This document shows, in pieces, positions 44,852 through 53,261 of a DNA stretch of 64,000 nt. The position numbers were made by a program, and so were the translations under genes. Source of the stretch: Caulobacter sp031457805 (GTDB lineage: Bacteria; Pseudomonadota; Alphaproteobacteria; Caulobacterales; Caulobacteraceae); NCBI RefSeq assembly GCF_031457805.1, contig NZ_JAVDXI010000003.1, positions 417,288 to 481,287 on the forward strand. Direction: 5' to 3'. Each line of letters begins with the position of its first letter. The first letter of the stretch is position 1. The notes below the pieces were generated by a model, which ran no database searches, had not been told where the DNA came from, and worked only from the letters and a program-made list of their open reading frames with translations.

Positions 44852-47313
44852 CCGAGAACACCGAAGACCAAGTTCCCGAAGGCTCGACCCCGGAAATGAC
44901 GACCGAGGAAGCCGCCGCCCAGTATGGCGCGGACTCGATCAAGGTGCTGAAAGGCCTCGACGCCGTTCGCAAGCGCCCCGGTATGTATATCGGCGACACC
45001 GACGACGGCTCGGGTCTGCATCACATGGTCTACGAGGTGGTCGACAACGCCATCGACGAGGCCCTGGCCGGCCACGCCACCAAGGTCCAGGTGATCCTCA
45101 ACGCCGATGGTTCGGTGACGGTCACCGACGATGGGCGCGGCATCCCGGTCGACATGCACGAGGGCGAGGGCGTTTCGGCGGCCGAGGTCATCATGACCCA
45201 GCTGCACGCCGGCGGTAAGTTCGACCAGAACAGTTACAAGGTTTCGGGCGGCCTTCATGGCGTGGGCGTCTCGGTCGTGAACGCCCTGTCGGACTGGCTG
45301 GAACTGCTGATCCACCGCAACGGCAAGGTCCACCAGATGCGGTTCGAGCGCGGCGATGCGGTCACCTCGCTGAAGGTGACTGGGGACTCCCCCGTGCGGA
45401 CCGAGGGGCCCAAGGCCGGCGAGACCTTGACCGGCACCGAGGTGACCTTCTTCCCCTCCAAGGACACCTTCGCTTTCATCGAGTTCGATCGGAAAACGCT
45501 GGAGCATCGCCTGCGCGAGCTGGCCTTCCTGAACTCGGGCGTGACGATCTGGTTCAAGGACCACCGCGACGTCGAGCCGTGGGAGGAGAAGCTGTTCTAT
45601 GAGGGCGGCATCGAAGCCTTCGTGCGTCACCTCGACAAGGCCAAGACGCCGCTCCTGAAGGCGCCGATCTCGGTCAGGGGCGTCAAGGACAAGGTCGAGG
45701 TCGATCTGGCCCTGTGGTGGAACGACAGCTACCACGAGCAGATGCTGTGCTTCACCAACAACATCCCGCAGCGGGATGGCGGCACGCACCTCTCAGCCTT
45801 CCGCGCGGCCCTTACCCGCATCATCACCAGCTACGCCGAGAGCACCGGCATCCTGAAGAAGGAGAAGGTCAATCTGGGCGGCGAAGACAGCCGCGAGGGC
45901 CTGACCTGCGTGCTGTCGGTCAAGGTGCCTGACCCCAAGTTCAGCTCGCAGACCAAGGACAAGCTGGTTTCGTCCGAGGTGCGCCCCGCGGTTGAAGGCT
46001 TGGTGTCCGAAGGGCTCTCGACCTGGTTCGAGGAGCACCCGAACGAGGCCAAGGCGATCGTGACCAAGATCGCCGAGGCCGCCGCCGCCCGCGAGGCCGC
46101 CCGCAAGGCCCGCGAGCTGACCCGCCGCAAGAGCGCGCTCGACATCACGAGCCTGCCCGGCAAGCTGGCCGACTGCTCCGAGCGCGATCCGGCCAAGTCC
46201 GAAATCTTCATCGTCGAGGGCGATTCGGCCGGCGGCTCGGCCAAGCAAGCCCGTAACCGGGACAACCAGGCCGTCCTGCCTCTGCGCGGCAAGATCCTGA
46301 ACGTCGAGCGGGCCCGTTTCGACAAGATGCTGTCGTCCGACCAGATCGGCACGCTGATCACCGCGCTGGGCGCGGGCATCGGCCGCGACGACTTCAACCC
46401 GGACAAGGTGCGCTACCACAAGATCGTGCTGATGACCGACGCCGACGTCGACGGCGCGCACATCCGCACCCTGCTACTGACCTTCTTCTACCGGCAGATG
46501 CCTGAGCTGATCGAGCGCGGCTACATCTACATCGCCCAGCCGCCGCTCTATAAGGCCAGCAAGGGCAAGTCCTCGCGCTACCTCAAGGACGACGCCGAGA
46601 TGGACGCGTTCCTGGTCGACGAGGGCGTCGACGGCGCTGAGCTCGATCTCGCCTCCGGCGAACGGATGACGGGCCAGGACCTGCTGGCCCTGGTGCAGAC
46701 CTGTCGTTCGGCCAAGGCCAATATCGACCGCTTGGCGGCTCGCGCGCCGGCGAGCGCCATTGAACAGGCCGCGCTTGCGGGCCTGCTGGGCGAGGCGCCG
46801 GACGCCAAGGCTGCGGCGACGCGGCTTGACCTGTACGCCGAGGAGGGGGACGGGCCCTGGAGCGGCGAGCGTGGCGACACCGGCTTTGTCTTCAGCCGCG
46901 TTCGCCGGGGAGTCTCCGAACGGGTGGTGCTTGACGATGTGCTCCTGCACGCCGCCGACGCGCGCCGCCTGGCCGAACGCGCCGTCAAGCTGGCCGAAAT
47001 CTTCTCGGGCCGCGCCGTATTCCGCCGCAAGGACAAGTCGACCACGGTGCGCGGCCCGCTCGACCTGGTGAACGCCGTGCTGGATGCGGGCCGCAAGGGT
47101 TTGACCATCCAGCGCTACAAGGGGCTGGGCGAAATGAATCCCGATCAGCTGTGGGAGACCACGCTGGACGCTGAAGCGCGCACCTTGCTGCAGGTGCGGG
47201 TCAATCATGCCGACGACGCCGACGACATGTTCAGCCGTCTGATGGGCGACCTCGTCGAGCCGCGTCGCGAGTTCATCCAGGAGAACGCCCTCGACGCTGA
47301 GGTCGACGTCTAA
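44848..47313 (+). CDS. gyrB: DNA gyrase subunit B
   Basis: GyrB is the ATPase and TOPRIM subunit of the supercoiling enzyme. From the ATG at 44848, overlapping recF, it has 821 residues. Visible are the GHKL motifs (VYEVVDNAIDEALAG; DDGRGIPVDMH; GGLHGVGVSVVNALS), the TOPRIM motifs (FIVEGDSAGGSAKQARNR and MTDADVDGAHIRTLLLTF), and a C-terminal GYKGLGEMNPDQLWETTLD-like block. A roughly 165-residue insert in the TOPRIM region, typical of Gram-negative GyrB, accounts for the length. Confidence 0.98.
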   Translation: MTENTEDQVPEGSTPEMTTEEAAAQYGADSIKVLKGLDAVRKRPGMYIGDTDDGSGLHHMVYEVVDNAIDEALAGHATKVQVILNADGSVTVTDDGRGIPVDMHEGEGVSAAEVIMTQLHAGGKFDQNSYKVSGGLHGVGVSVVNALSDWLELLIHRNGKVHQMRFERGDAVTSLKVTGDSPVRTEGPKAGETLTGTEVTFFPSKDTFAFIEFDRKTLEHRLRELAFLNSGVTIWFKDHRDVEPWEEKLFYEGGIEAFVRHLDKAKTPLLKAPISVRGVKDKVEVDLALWWNDSYHEQMLCFTNNIPQRDGGTHLSAFRAALTRIITSYAESTGILKKEKVNLGGEDSREGLTCVLSVKVPDPKFSSQTKDKLVSSEVRPAVEGLVSEGLSTWFEEHPNEAKAIVTKIAEAAAAREAARKARELTRRKSALDITSLPGKLADCSERDPAKSEIFIVEGDSAGGSAKQARNRDNQAVLPLRGKILNVERARFDKMLSSDQIGTLITALGAGIGRDDFNPDKVRYHKIVLMTDADVDGAHIRTLLLTFFYRQMPELIERGYIYIAQPPLYKASKGKSSRYLKDDAEMDAFLVDEGVDGAELDLASGERMTGQDLLALVQTCRSAKANIDRLAARAPASAIEQAALAGLLGEAPDAKAAATRLDLYAEEGDGPWSGERGDTGFVFSRVRRGVSERVVLDDVLLHAADARRLAERAVKLAEIFSGRAVFRRKDKSTTVRGPLDLVNAVLDAGRKGLTIQRYKGLGEMNPDQLWETTLDAEARTLLQVRVNHADDADDMFSRLMGDLVEPRREFIQENALDAEVDV

Positions 47314-47358
47314 GGCTAAGCTTTGCGGCTAAGCTTCGCCGCAAGTGTTTGTTCCCTG

Positions 47359-47400
47359 AGCGCCGGGCGCCCAATGGACGGGCGACCCGGCGCTTTGTTT
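47359..47400 (+). terminator. Intrinsic terminator of gyrB
   Basis: AGCGCCGGG (47359-47367) pairs with CCCGGCGCT (47386-47394); an inner CGCCC...GGGCG stem extends it, and a T-rich tract follows. It lies 45 bases past the gyrB stop. Confidence 0.8.
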
Positions 47401-47522
47401 TCCAGAAACGCCCGTTTCACCTTGGTGATCCGGTCTGAACGCATCGCCGCGCCGTGACGGGGGCGTCATCTTGCAGTCTTCGGCTCGATTCGGTCGAAAG
47501 TTTGCTTTGGGGCGCGTAGATC

Positions 47523-48593
47523 ATGGAACAGGACGCCAGTCTTCGTCCGGAACGGATCCTGGATCTGTCGGAACGGCTGTCCAGCGTGGCCGGGGCCAAG
47601 ATCGGCGAGATCGCCCGCGTCAACCGCGCAGCCAAGATGCTGGCGATCAACGCCCTGATCGTCGCCGCCCGGGCCGGCGAGGCGGGCAAGGGCTTCGCCA
47701 TCGTCGCCGAGGAGTTCAAGAAGATCTCCACCGAGATCGACGCTGTGGCGGCCGCTCTAGAAAGCCAGGTTCGGTCAGACCTCGACGAACTCTCGGCGAT
47801 CGGCGGCGCGATCCTGGGGCACATGCGGGGTCAGCGCCTGGCGGACCTGGCCCTCAACGCCATCGAGATCGTCGATCGCAATCTCTATGAACGCACCTGC
47901 GACGTGCGCTGGTGGGCGACAGATTCGGCCGTTGTCGCCTGTTTGGCGCAGGGCGAGGATCCGGCCGCGAGGCGTCACGCCAGCGACCGTTTGGGCGTTA
48001 TTCTCGACGCCTACACTGTCTATCTCGACCTCTGGATTTGCGATGCGCAGGGGCGGGTGGTCGCCAATGGCCGTCCCGGGCGCTATCCGAACGTCGTTGG
48101 CCGTTCGGTCGCGGACGCGCGATGGTTCCGCGACGGTCTCCGCACAGCGACCGGCGATGACTTCGTGGCGTGTGACATCGAGCGCAGCGCCGCCTTGGGT
48201 GACGCTCCCGTCGCCACCTACGCCACGGCGATCCGAGCGGGCGGTGAGGTTGGCGGACGCCCGTTGGGCGTGCTGGGCGTGCACTTCGATTGGCGCCCCC
48301 AAGCGCAGGCGGTGGTCGATGGCGTGCGCCTTACGCCGGAAGAACGCGAGCGCTCGCGCGTGATGCTGTTGGACGGCCGCGGCCGAGTGCTCGCGGCGTC
48401 CGACGGCCAAGGCGTGCTGACGGAGACGTTCCCGCTCGACACCTCAGCCGGGCCCATGGGCAGCTATGCGGACGGCGACATGACGGTGGGTTACGCGCGT
48501 ACGCCCGGCTACGAGACTTACCAGGGTCTGGGGTGGTACGGGTGTCTAGTGCAAGCCCGGGCGGTCGAGGGGCGCAGAGACGCCGCCGCCTAG
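47523..48593 (+). CDS. Soluble chemoreceptor-like protein with C-terminal sensor
   Basis: The 356-residue protein has no membrane helix. Its N-terminal 85 residues contain the methyl-accepting-protein signalling tip (INALIVAARAGEAGKGFAIVAEEFKKIS), which is the part that contacts CheA/CheW. Residues of about 130-345 look like a Cache-type sensor: YLDLWICDAQGRVVANG, GRSVADARWFRDGL and VMLLDGRGRVLAASDG, strand-rich blocks with a helix between. This order, signal first and sensor last, is the reverse of standard receptors, and the hairpin is short. It sits between gyrB and the polysaccharide locus, so it could respond to a surface cue. Confidence 0.72.
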   Translation: MEQDASLRPERILDLSERLSSVAGAKIGEIARVNRAAKMLAINALIVAARAGEAGKGFAIVAEEFKKISTEIDAVAAALESQVRSDLDELSAIGGAILGHMRGQRLADLALNAIEIVDRNLYERTCDVRWWATDSAVVACLAQGEDPAARRHASDRLGVILDAYTVYLDLWICDAQGRVVANGRPGRYPNVVGRSVADARWFRDGLRTATGDDFVACDIERSAALGDAPVATYATAIRAGGEVGGRPLGVLGVHFDWRPQAQAVVDGVRLTPEERERSRVMLLDGRGRVLAASDGQGVLTETFPLDTSAGPMGSYADGDMTVGYARTPGYETYQGLGWYGCLVQARAVEGRRDAAA

Positions 48594-49040
48594 CGATCCA
48601 TAGCGCTATGACGGCCTGTAGCCTAACGGCGCCGCGAAGCTCCGCGTCGACTATGCTTTCATTCGACGCCCCTACCGGCGGGCCGAGAAGCGTCCTTGCG
48701 GAATTTTTGAACTATTTTTTCGCTCCGAAAGCGAATTCGTTCAGAACTCTGGCGCCCGCGCTGGATTCAGGATGACATTTGTTGTCTTGCCAGCGTCATC
48801 ATGTTTGTATAGCGCATTCCCGGCCCGTTGTTTCAGTCGCTGGACACAACCAGTGCGACGGACCGGTCTGGTCATTCGACTAGATGAAGACCCAAAGTTC
48901 TTTTTCCGGGTGGGGAATTGAACCGCGAGTGTGTTCTTTGGGAAACGCCATCGTTGTGAACTGACGGTCGTGGCGTATCCAGAGTAGAGCATTTGTTTAA
49001 TTTGTCCTAAGAGGACGACGTTCAATTGGAGGGAGCAGTC
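48594..49040 (+). promoter_or_regulatory. Long leader of the polysaccharide locus
   Basis: This 447-base stretch contains no convincing gene. It is the likely promoter and leader of the genes starting at 49041. At 48713-48747 nested inverted repeats stand out: TTGAAC with GTTCAG outside, and TTCGCT with AGCGAA inside. A GGAGGGA ribosome site at about 49028-49034 ends it. No specific regulator can be named. Confidence 0.5.
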
Positions 49041-49655
49041 ATGGCTTCTAACCGTTTCCGCGCCGTGGCGATCAGCCTGGCTGTTGCGATCGCGCCGTTG
49101 AGCGCTGGTCAGGTTCTGGCTCAGGCCAATCAGGCCCCAGCTCCGGCCCCTGCGACTGAGCCCTCGCCGCAGGCTCTGCAGTCGGCGATCGCCGGCGCCG
49201 CAGCAGCGGCTGCTGCTCAGCCTGGCTTTGCCGCGCTTTCGCCGGCCGCCAAGCTGGCCGCCATTCAAGCGGCTGTCGCCGCCGCCCTCGCGGCGACGGG
49301 TGCTTCCCCCGCCGCGATCGGCCAAGCGCTGGTGGCGGCTGTTGCGAGCGGCGTCGTGAACGCCGGTGTCGCCGTTCAGGTCGCCGCTGCGGTCGCGCCG
49401 CAGGTCGCCGCGAGCGTCGCCCAAGCGCCGGCCGTCCAAGCAGCCTTGGCGCAGAATAGCCAGAGCGCGACTGTCACCACGACCGCCGCGACGACGCCGG
49501 GCGGCGCGCCGAGCGTCCTGGTCAGTCTTCAATCTACAGCCTCGACCAGCACGGGCGGTGAAGCGGCTACGGGTGGCGCTGGCGGCACCACGACTACGAC
49601 CACGCCGGCGCCGTTTGATCCGTGCGCGGGCGTCAGCGCCGCGTACTGCGGCTAA
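49041..49655 (+). CDS. Ala-rich secreted protein of the polysaccharide locus
   Basis: The 204-residue product has a signal peptide (MASNRFRAVAISLAVAIAPLSAGQVLAQ). The mature part is about 35% alanine, with a helical region of repeated AxxAAVAAA and QVAAAVAPQVAAS units (about 50-135), a Thr/Ser/Gly-rich tail, and a C-terminal CAGVSAAYCG cysteine pair. I recognise no family. Its place directly upstream of the outer-membrane barrel suggests an envelope or matrix role. The start ATG has a strong GGAGGGA ribosome site. Confidence 0.8.
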   Translation: MASNRFRAVAISLAVAIAPLSAGQVLAQANQAPAPAPATEPSPQALQSAIAGAAAAAAAQPGFAALSPAAKLAAIQAAVAAALAATGASPAAIGQALVAAVASGVVNAGVAVQVAAAVAPQVAASVAQAPAVQAALAQNSQSATVTTTAATTPGGAPSVLVSLQSTASTSTGGEAATGGAGGTTTTTTPAPFDPCAGVSAAYCG

Positions 49656-49726
49656 TAAACTTGTCTTGAGGTCGACCGGCGCGTCACGACGCGCGCCGGC
49701 GGCCTTCAATTTGGTGGGGATATACC

Positions 49727-50995
49727 ATGCGAATTCTAACGTGTTCGGCCATCGCGGCCTGCATCGCGTTGAGCGCGCCGCAGATCGTGCAGGCGCAGGA
49801 TCTGGGGTCCAGCTTCAGCCGCGACAAGAACGTCAGCGTCCGTCAGCGGCCGCGTCCGGACTTTGAAGCCACGGGTCAAAAAGCCGGCGGGTTCACAGTC
49901 TATCCGCGCGTGACGGTCGACCTCGAGCACAACGACAACATTTACGCTGTCGCTGCGGGTAAGACGAGCGATGAAATCTGGCGCGTAAAGCCGGAACTCG
50001 CCGTGCGCTCGGACTGGTCGCGTCACGCCCTGGGCTTCTTCGCCGGCGGCAATGTGATCCGCTACGCCGACAACGGTAGTGAAGACGCCGAAGAGTTCAC
50101 CGTCTCGGCCAACGGCCGCATCGACATCGAGCGCGGCTCGAACCTGACCGGCTCGGTGCAGACCCAGCGTCTGGTCGAGCCGCGTACGGCCCCGACCTCG
50201 CCGGTCGCCGCTGGCGCTCCGGTGAAGTACGACCTGACCTCGGGTTCGGCATCGCTGGTGAAGGAGTTCAACCGCCTTCGTGTGACGGGCCGCGTGGATA
50301 ACCGCGACTTCAACTACAAGGACGTTGCGAACATCGCCGGCACCGGCGTGGTCGATCAGGACTTCCGTGACCGCAACGAGCTGACCTACGGCGCGAAGGC
50401 GGAGTACGCGGTCAGCCCTGACACCGCGATCTATGCGACTGCGACGGGCAACAAGAAGGACTACGACACCAACGTCGCCACTCAGGACCGTTCTTCGGAC
50501 GGCTATGTGATCGGCGTCGGCGCCAACTTTGACGTTTCCGAAGCGATGCGCGGTGACGTCCAGGTCGGTTATATGAAGCAGACCTACGACAGCGCCGTTT
50601 TCAACAAGATCAGCGGCTTCAACGCTAAAGCCAATGTCGAGTGGTTCCCGACGCAATTGACCACCGTTGGTGTCAATGCATCGCGCTCGATCGAAGAATC
50701 GACGGCTCCCGGTTCGCCCGGCTACATCGCCAACGCCGTCGGCGCTTCGATTGACCACGAGCTGATGCGGAACGTGCTGCTGTCGGCGAACTACAGCTAC
50801 GGCAAGGACGCCTACAAAGGCGTGGACCGCGACGACAAGCGTAACAACTTCTCGGCGACGGCGACCTATCTCGTGAACCGCCGCGTGGGTCTGTTCCTGA
50901 CCTACAACTACCTCAAGCAGGACTCGTCGGGCGCTCAAAAGGGCGCTTCGTTCAAGGACAACAAGCTGGTGGCTTCGGTCGCCCTGCAGTTCTGA
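49727..50995 (+). CDS. Outer-membrane beta-barrel protein of polysaccharide locus
   Basis: The 422-residue product has a signal peptide ending at about VQAQD. The body alternates short polar turns with amphipathic strands (YPRVTVDLEHNDNIYAV, VLLSANYSYGKDAYKGV) and ends with a barrel-type terminal strand NKLVASVALQF, whose final F is the standard BAM signal. This pattern is that of the BBP2/DUF560-like barrels encoded in many alphaproteobacterial exopolysaccharide loci. It is flanked by the Ala-rich protein and the Wzc-type kinase. Confidence 0.85.
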   Translation: MRILTCSAIAACIALSAPQIVQAQDLGSSFSRDKNVSVRQRPRPDFEATGQKAGGFTVYPRVTVDLEHNDNIYAVAAGKTSDEIWRVKPELAVRSDWSRHALGFFAGGNVIRYADNGSEDAEEFTVSANGRIDIERGSNLTGSVQTQRLVEPRTAPTSPVAAGAPVKYDLTSGSASLVKEFNRLRVTGRVDNRDFNYKDVANIAGTGVVDQDFRDRNELTYGAKAEYAVSPDTAIYATATGNKKDYDTNVATQDRSSDGYVIGVGANFDVSEAMRGDVQVGYMKQTYDSAVFNKISGFNAKANVEWFPTQLTTVGVNASRSIEESTAPGSPGYIANAVGASIDHELMRNVLLSANYSYGKDAYKGVDRDDKRNNFSATATYLVNRRVGLFLTYNYLKQDSSGAQKGASFKDNKLVASVALQF

Positions 50996-51041
50996 TCAAC
51001 GTCCACGAAACGGCAAGGTTTGCCGGTTACTGAGAGTAGTT

Positions 51042-53261
51042 ATGGACGGCTCCAGGTTTGAAACTTCGAACGCTCCGGTGAATGACACCGGAGCGTTGTC
51101 TTTTGATCTGAACATTGCGATCGCGACGTTCAGGCGGCGCTTCAGGCTGTTCGCAGCTGTGGCGGTGGTGGTGTTTGCGGCGGTGGTGCTGTTCACCCTG
51201 CAGCAGACTCCGAAATACACGGCGATCGCTCAGGTGATGCTCGACGTGCGCAAGGAGCAGGTCACGGACATGAGCGCCGTGCTCTCCGGCCTGCCGGCGG
51301 ACTCGTCGGTTGTCGACACCGAGGTCGAGGTCCTCAAGTCGCGTTCGCTCGCCGCGCGCGTGGTCAAGGAACTCAAGCTCGATCAGGATCCCTACTTCAA
51401 TCCGTATCTGCCGAACGCGAAGGGCGCGGGCGCTCTGCTGTCGTCCGTGCGCAAGGCGGCCACGCCGCTCGATAAGGTCGATCCTGTCGAGCTCCAGCGT
51501 CGGAACGAGCGGGTCGTCGACAGCGTCCTGGATGGGCTGAAGGTGCGGCGCGCCGGCCTGACCTACCTGATTTCGATCGAGTACACGCACGAAGACGCTA
51601 AGCGCGCTTCGGAACTGGCCAATGCGTTCGCCAACCTGTACCTGACCGAGCAGCTTGAAGCGAAGTTCGACGCGACCCAGAAGGCCAATGAATGGCTTGA
51701 TACGCGGGTTGCGGAACTCCGTGACCAGGTGCAAGCCGCCGACGCGGCTGTTCAGCAATACAAGATCGCCAACAATCTGCTCAGCGCTGAGGGGGCGACC
51801 CTGACGGAGCAGGAGATCTCCAGCCTGAACCAGCAGTTGGCGCTCAGCCGCGCGTCGCAGGCGGAAACCGACGCCCGACTGAACATCGCGCGTCAGCAGT
51901 TGGCCCGGGGCAGCACGGGTGAGGATGTCGGCGAGTCTCTGAACTCGCCGGTTGTGCAGCAACTCCGTAAACAGCGATCCGAGAAAAGCGCTCAAGTCGC
52001 CGATCTCGGCGGGCGTTATGGCGATCGCCATCCCGATCTGCTGAAGGCGCGGCGCGAGCTGGCCGACATTGACGGCCAGATCCAGGCGGAAATCCGCCGG
52101 ATCATCTCCAATCTCGAGGCCCAGGCCCAGGTCGCGCGTCAGCGAACCGGTTCTGTCGCTTCCAGCGTCGCGGCCTCTCGCGGGACGCTCGCCGGCAACA
52201 ACCGCGCCGCCATCGGCCTGGCTGAACTGGAGCGGAAGGCGCAGTCGGTCAAGACGCTCTACGAGACGCTGCTTGCGAGGTTCAAGCAGACGACGACCCA
52301 GGAGGGTATCGAGCAGGCGGACGCCCGCGTGGTTTCGCCCGCGAAGATCCCGACGCGTCCCAGCTATCCGAAGCCGAGCTTGAACTTGGCGCTCGGTCTG
52401 GTTCTGGCGCTCGGCGCCGGCGTCGCCGCCGTCGTGCTGGCGGAAATCCTGATGGCGGGCCTCTTCACCGAGGATGAAGTCGAGCGTCGACTGGGCTTGC
52501 CTTACCTTGGCGCGGTTCCCAGCCTTGGCACCACGGTTGATGATGCTAAGACGCTCAAGGGCATGACGCCGCCGGATTATCTTCTGGCCAAGCCGCTCTC
52601 CAGCTTCGCCGAGAGCCTGCGCAAGCTCCGGGCGTCGATCCTGTTCTCGAAGGTCGGCGAAACCGTCCAGGTGATCGCGGTGACGTCCTCGCTTCCGGGC
52701 GAAGGCAAGACGACCACGACCTTCTCGCTGGCGCGCACCCTTGCGACCTCCGGCGCCAAGGTGATCGTCGTCGACTGCGACCTGCGACAGAGCGCGATCA
52801 GTCAGTTCCTCAAAGAGCCGGCCCAGGTCGGTCTCTTGGAGGTGCTCAACGGGGTGGCGACGCTCGACCAGGCCATCATCAACGATGAAAGCGGCGCTCA
52901 TATCCTGCCGCTGGCCAAGTCGGCCTACACCCCGCGCGATGTTCTCGGGTCGTCCGCAATGCTCCGCCTGCTCGGCGAACTGCGCGGCCGCTACGAGATC
53001 GTCCTTCTCGACACCGCGCCGCTGCTCGCCATTGCGGACACGCGTATCCTGGCTCCCCACACCGACGCCATGGTGATGCTGGTCCGTTGGAAGAAGACGC
53101 CGGTGAAGGCTGTTCAATCGGCGCTGGCCTTGCTCCAAGGCACGCGCGCCTTCATCGCCGGTGTCGCCCTGACCCAGATGGACCTCAAGGCGCAGTCGCG
53201 TTACGGCTACGGCGACTCCTACTACTACTACGCGAACTATCGAAAGTACTATGCGGACTAA
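51042..53261 (+). CDS. Wzc-type polysaccharide co-polymerase / BY-kinase
   Basis: The 739-residue protein controls chain length and export of polysaccharide. N-terminal Wzz domain: a first membrane helix (FAAVAVVVFAAVVLFTL) and a long periplasmic coiled coil (about 190-400), then a second helix (LGLVLALGAGVAAVVLAEILMAG). The cytoplasmic BY-kinase has Walker A SSLPGEGKTTTTFSLA (about residue 548), A' VIVVDCDLRQSA, and Walker B IVLLDTAPLL. The C-terminus RYGYGDSYYYYANYRKYY (about 723-738) is the autophosphorylation tyrosine cluster. The ligase-like gene starts within its last bases. Confidence 0.95.
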   Translation: MDGSRFETSNAPVNDTGALSFDLNIAIATFRRRFRLFAAVAVVVFAAVVLFTLQQTPKYTAIAQVMLDVRKEQVTDMSAVLSGLPADSSVVDTEVEVLKSRSLAARVVKELKLDQDPYFNPYLPNAKGAGALLSSVRKAATPLDKVDPVELQRRNERVVDSVLDGLKVRRAGLTYLISIEYTHEDAKRASELANAFANLYLTEQLEAKFDATQKANEWLDTRVAELRDQVQAADAAVQQYKIANNLLSAEGATLTEQEISSLNQQLALSRASQAETDARLNIARQQLARGSTGEDVGESLNSPVVQQLRKQRSEKSAQVADLGGRYGDRHPDLLKARRELADIDGQIQAEIRRIISNLEAQAQVARQRTGSVASSVAASRGTLAGNNRAAIGLAELERKAQSVKTLYETLLARFKQTTTQEGIEQADARVVSPAKIPTRPSYPKPSLNLALGLVLALGAGVAAVVLAEILMAGLFTEDEVERRLGLPYLGAVPSLGTTVDDAKTLKGMTPPDYLLAKPLSSFAESLRKLRASILFSKVGETVQVIAVTSSLPGEGKTTTTFSLARTLATSGAKVIVVDCDLRQSAISQFLKEPAQVGLLEVLNGVATLDQAIINDESGAHILPLAKSAYTPRDVLGSSAMLRLLGELRGRYEIVLLDTAPLLAIADTRILAPHTDAMVMLVRWKKTPVKAVQSALALLQGTRAFIAGVALTQMDLKAQSRYGYGDSYYYYANYRKYYAD

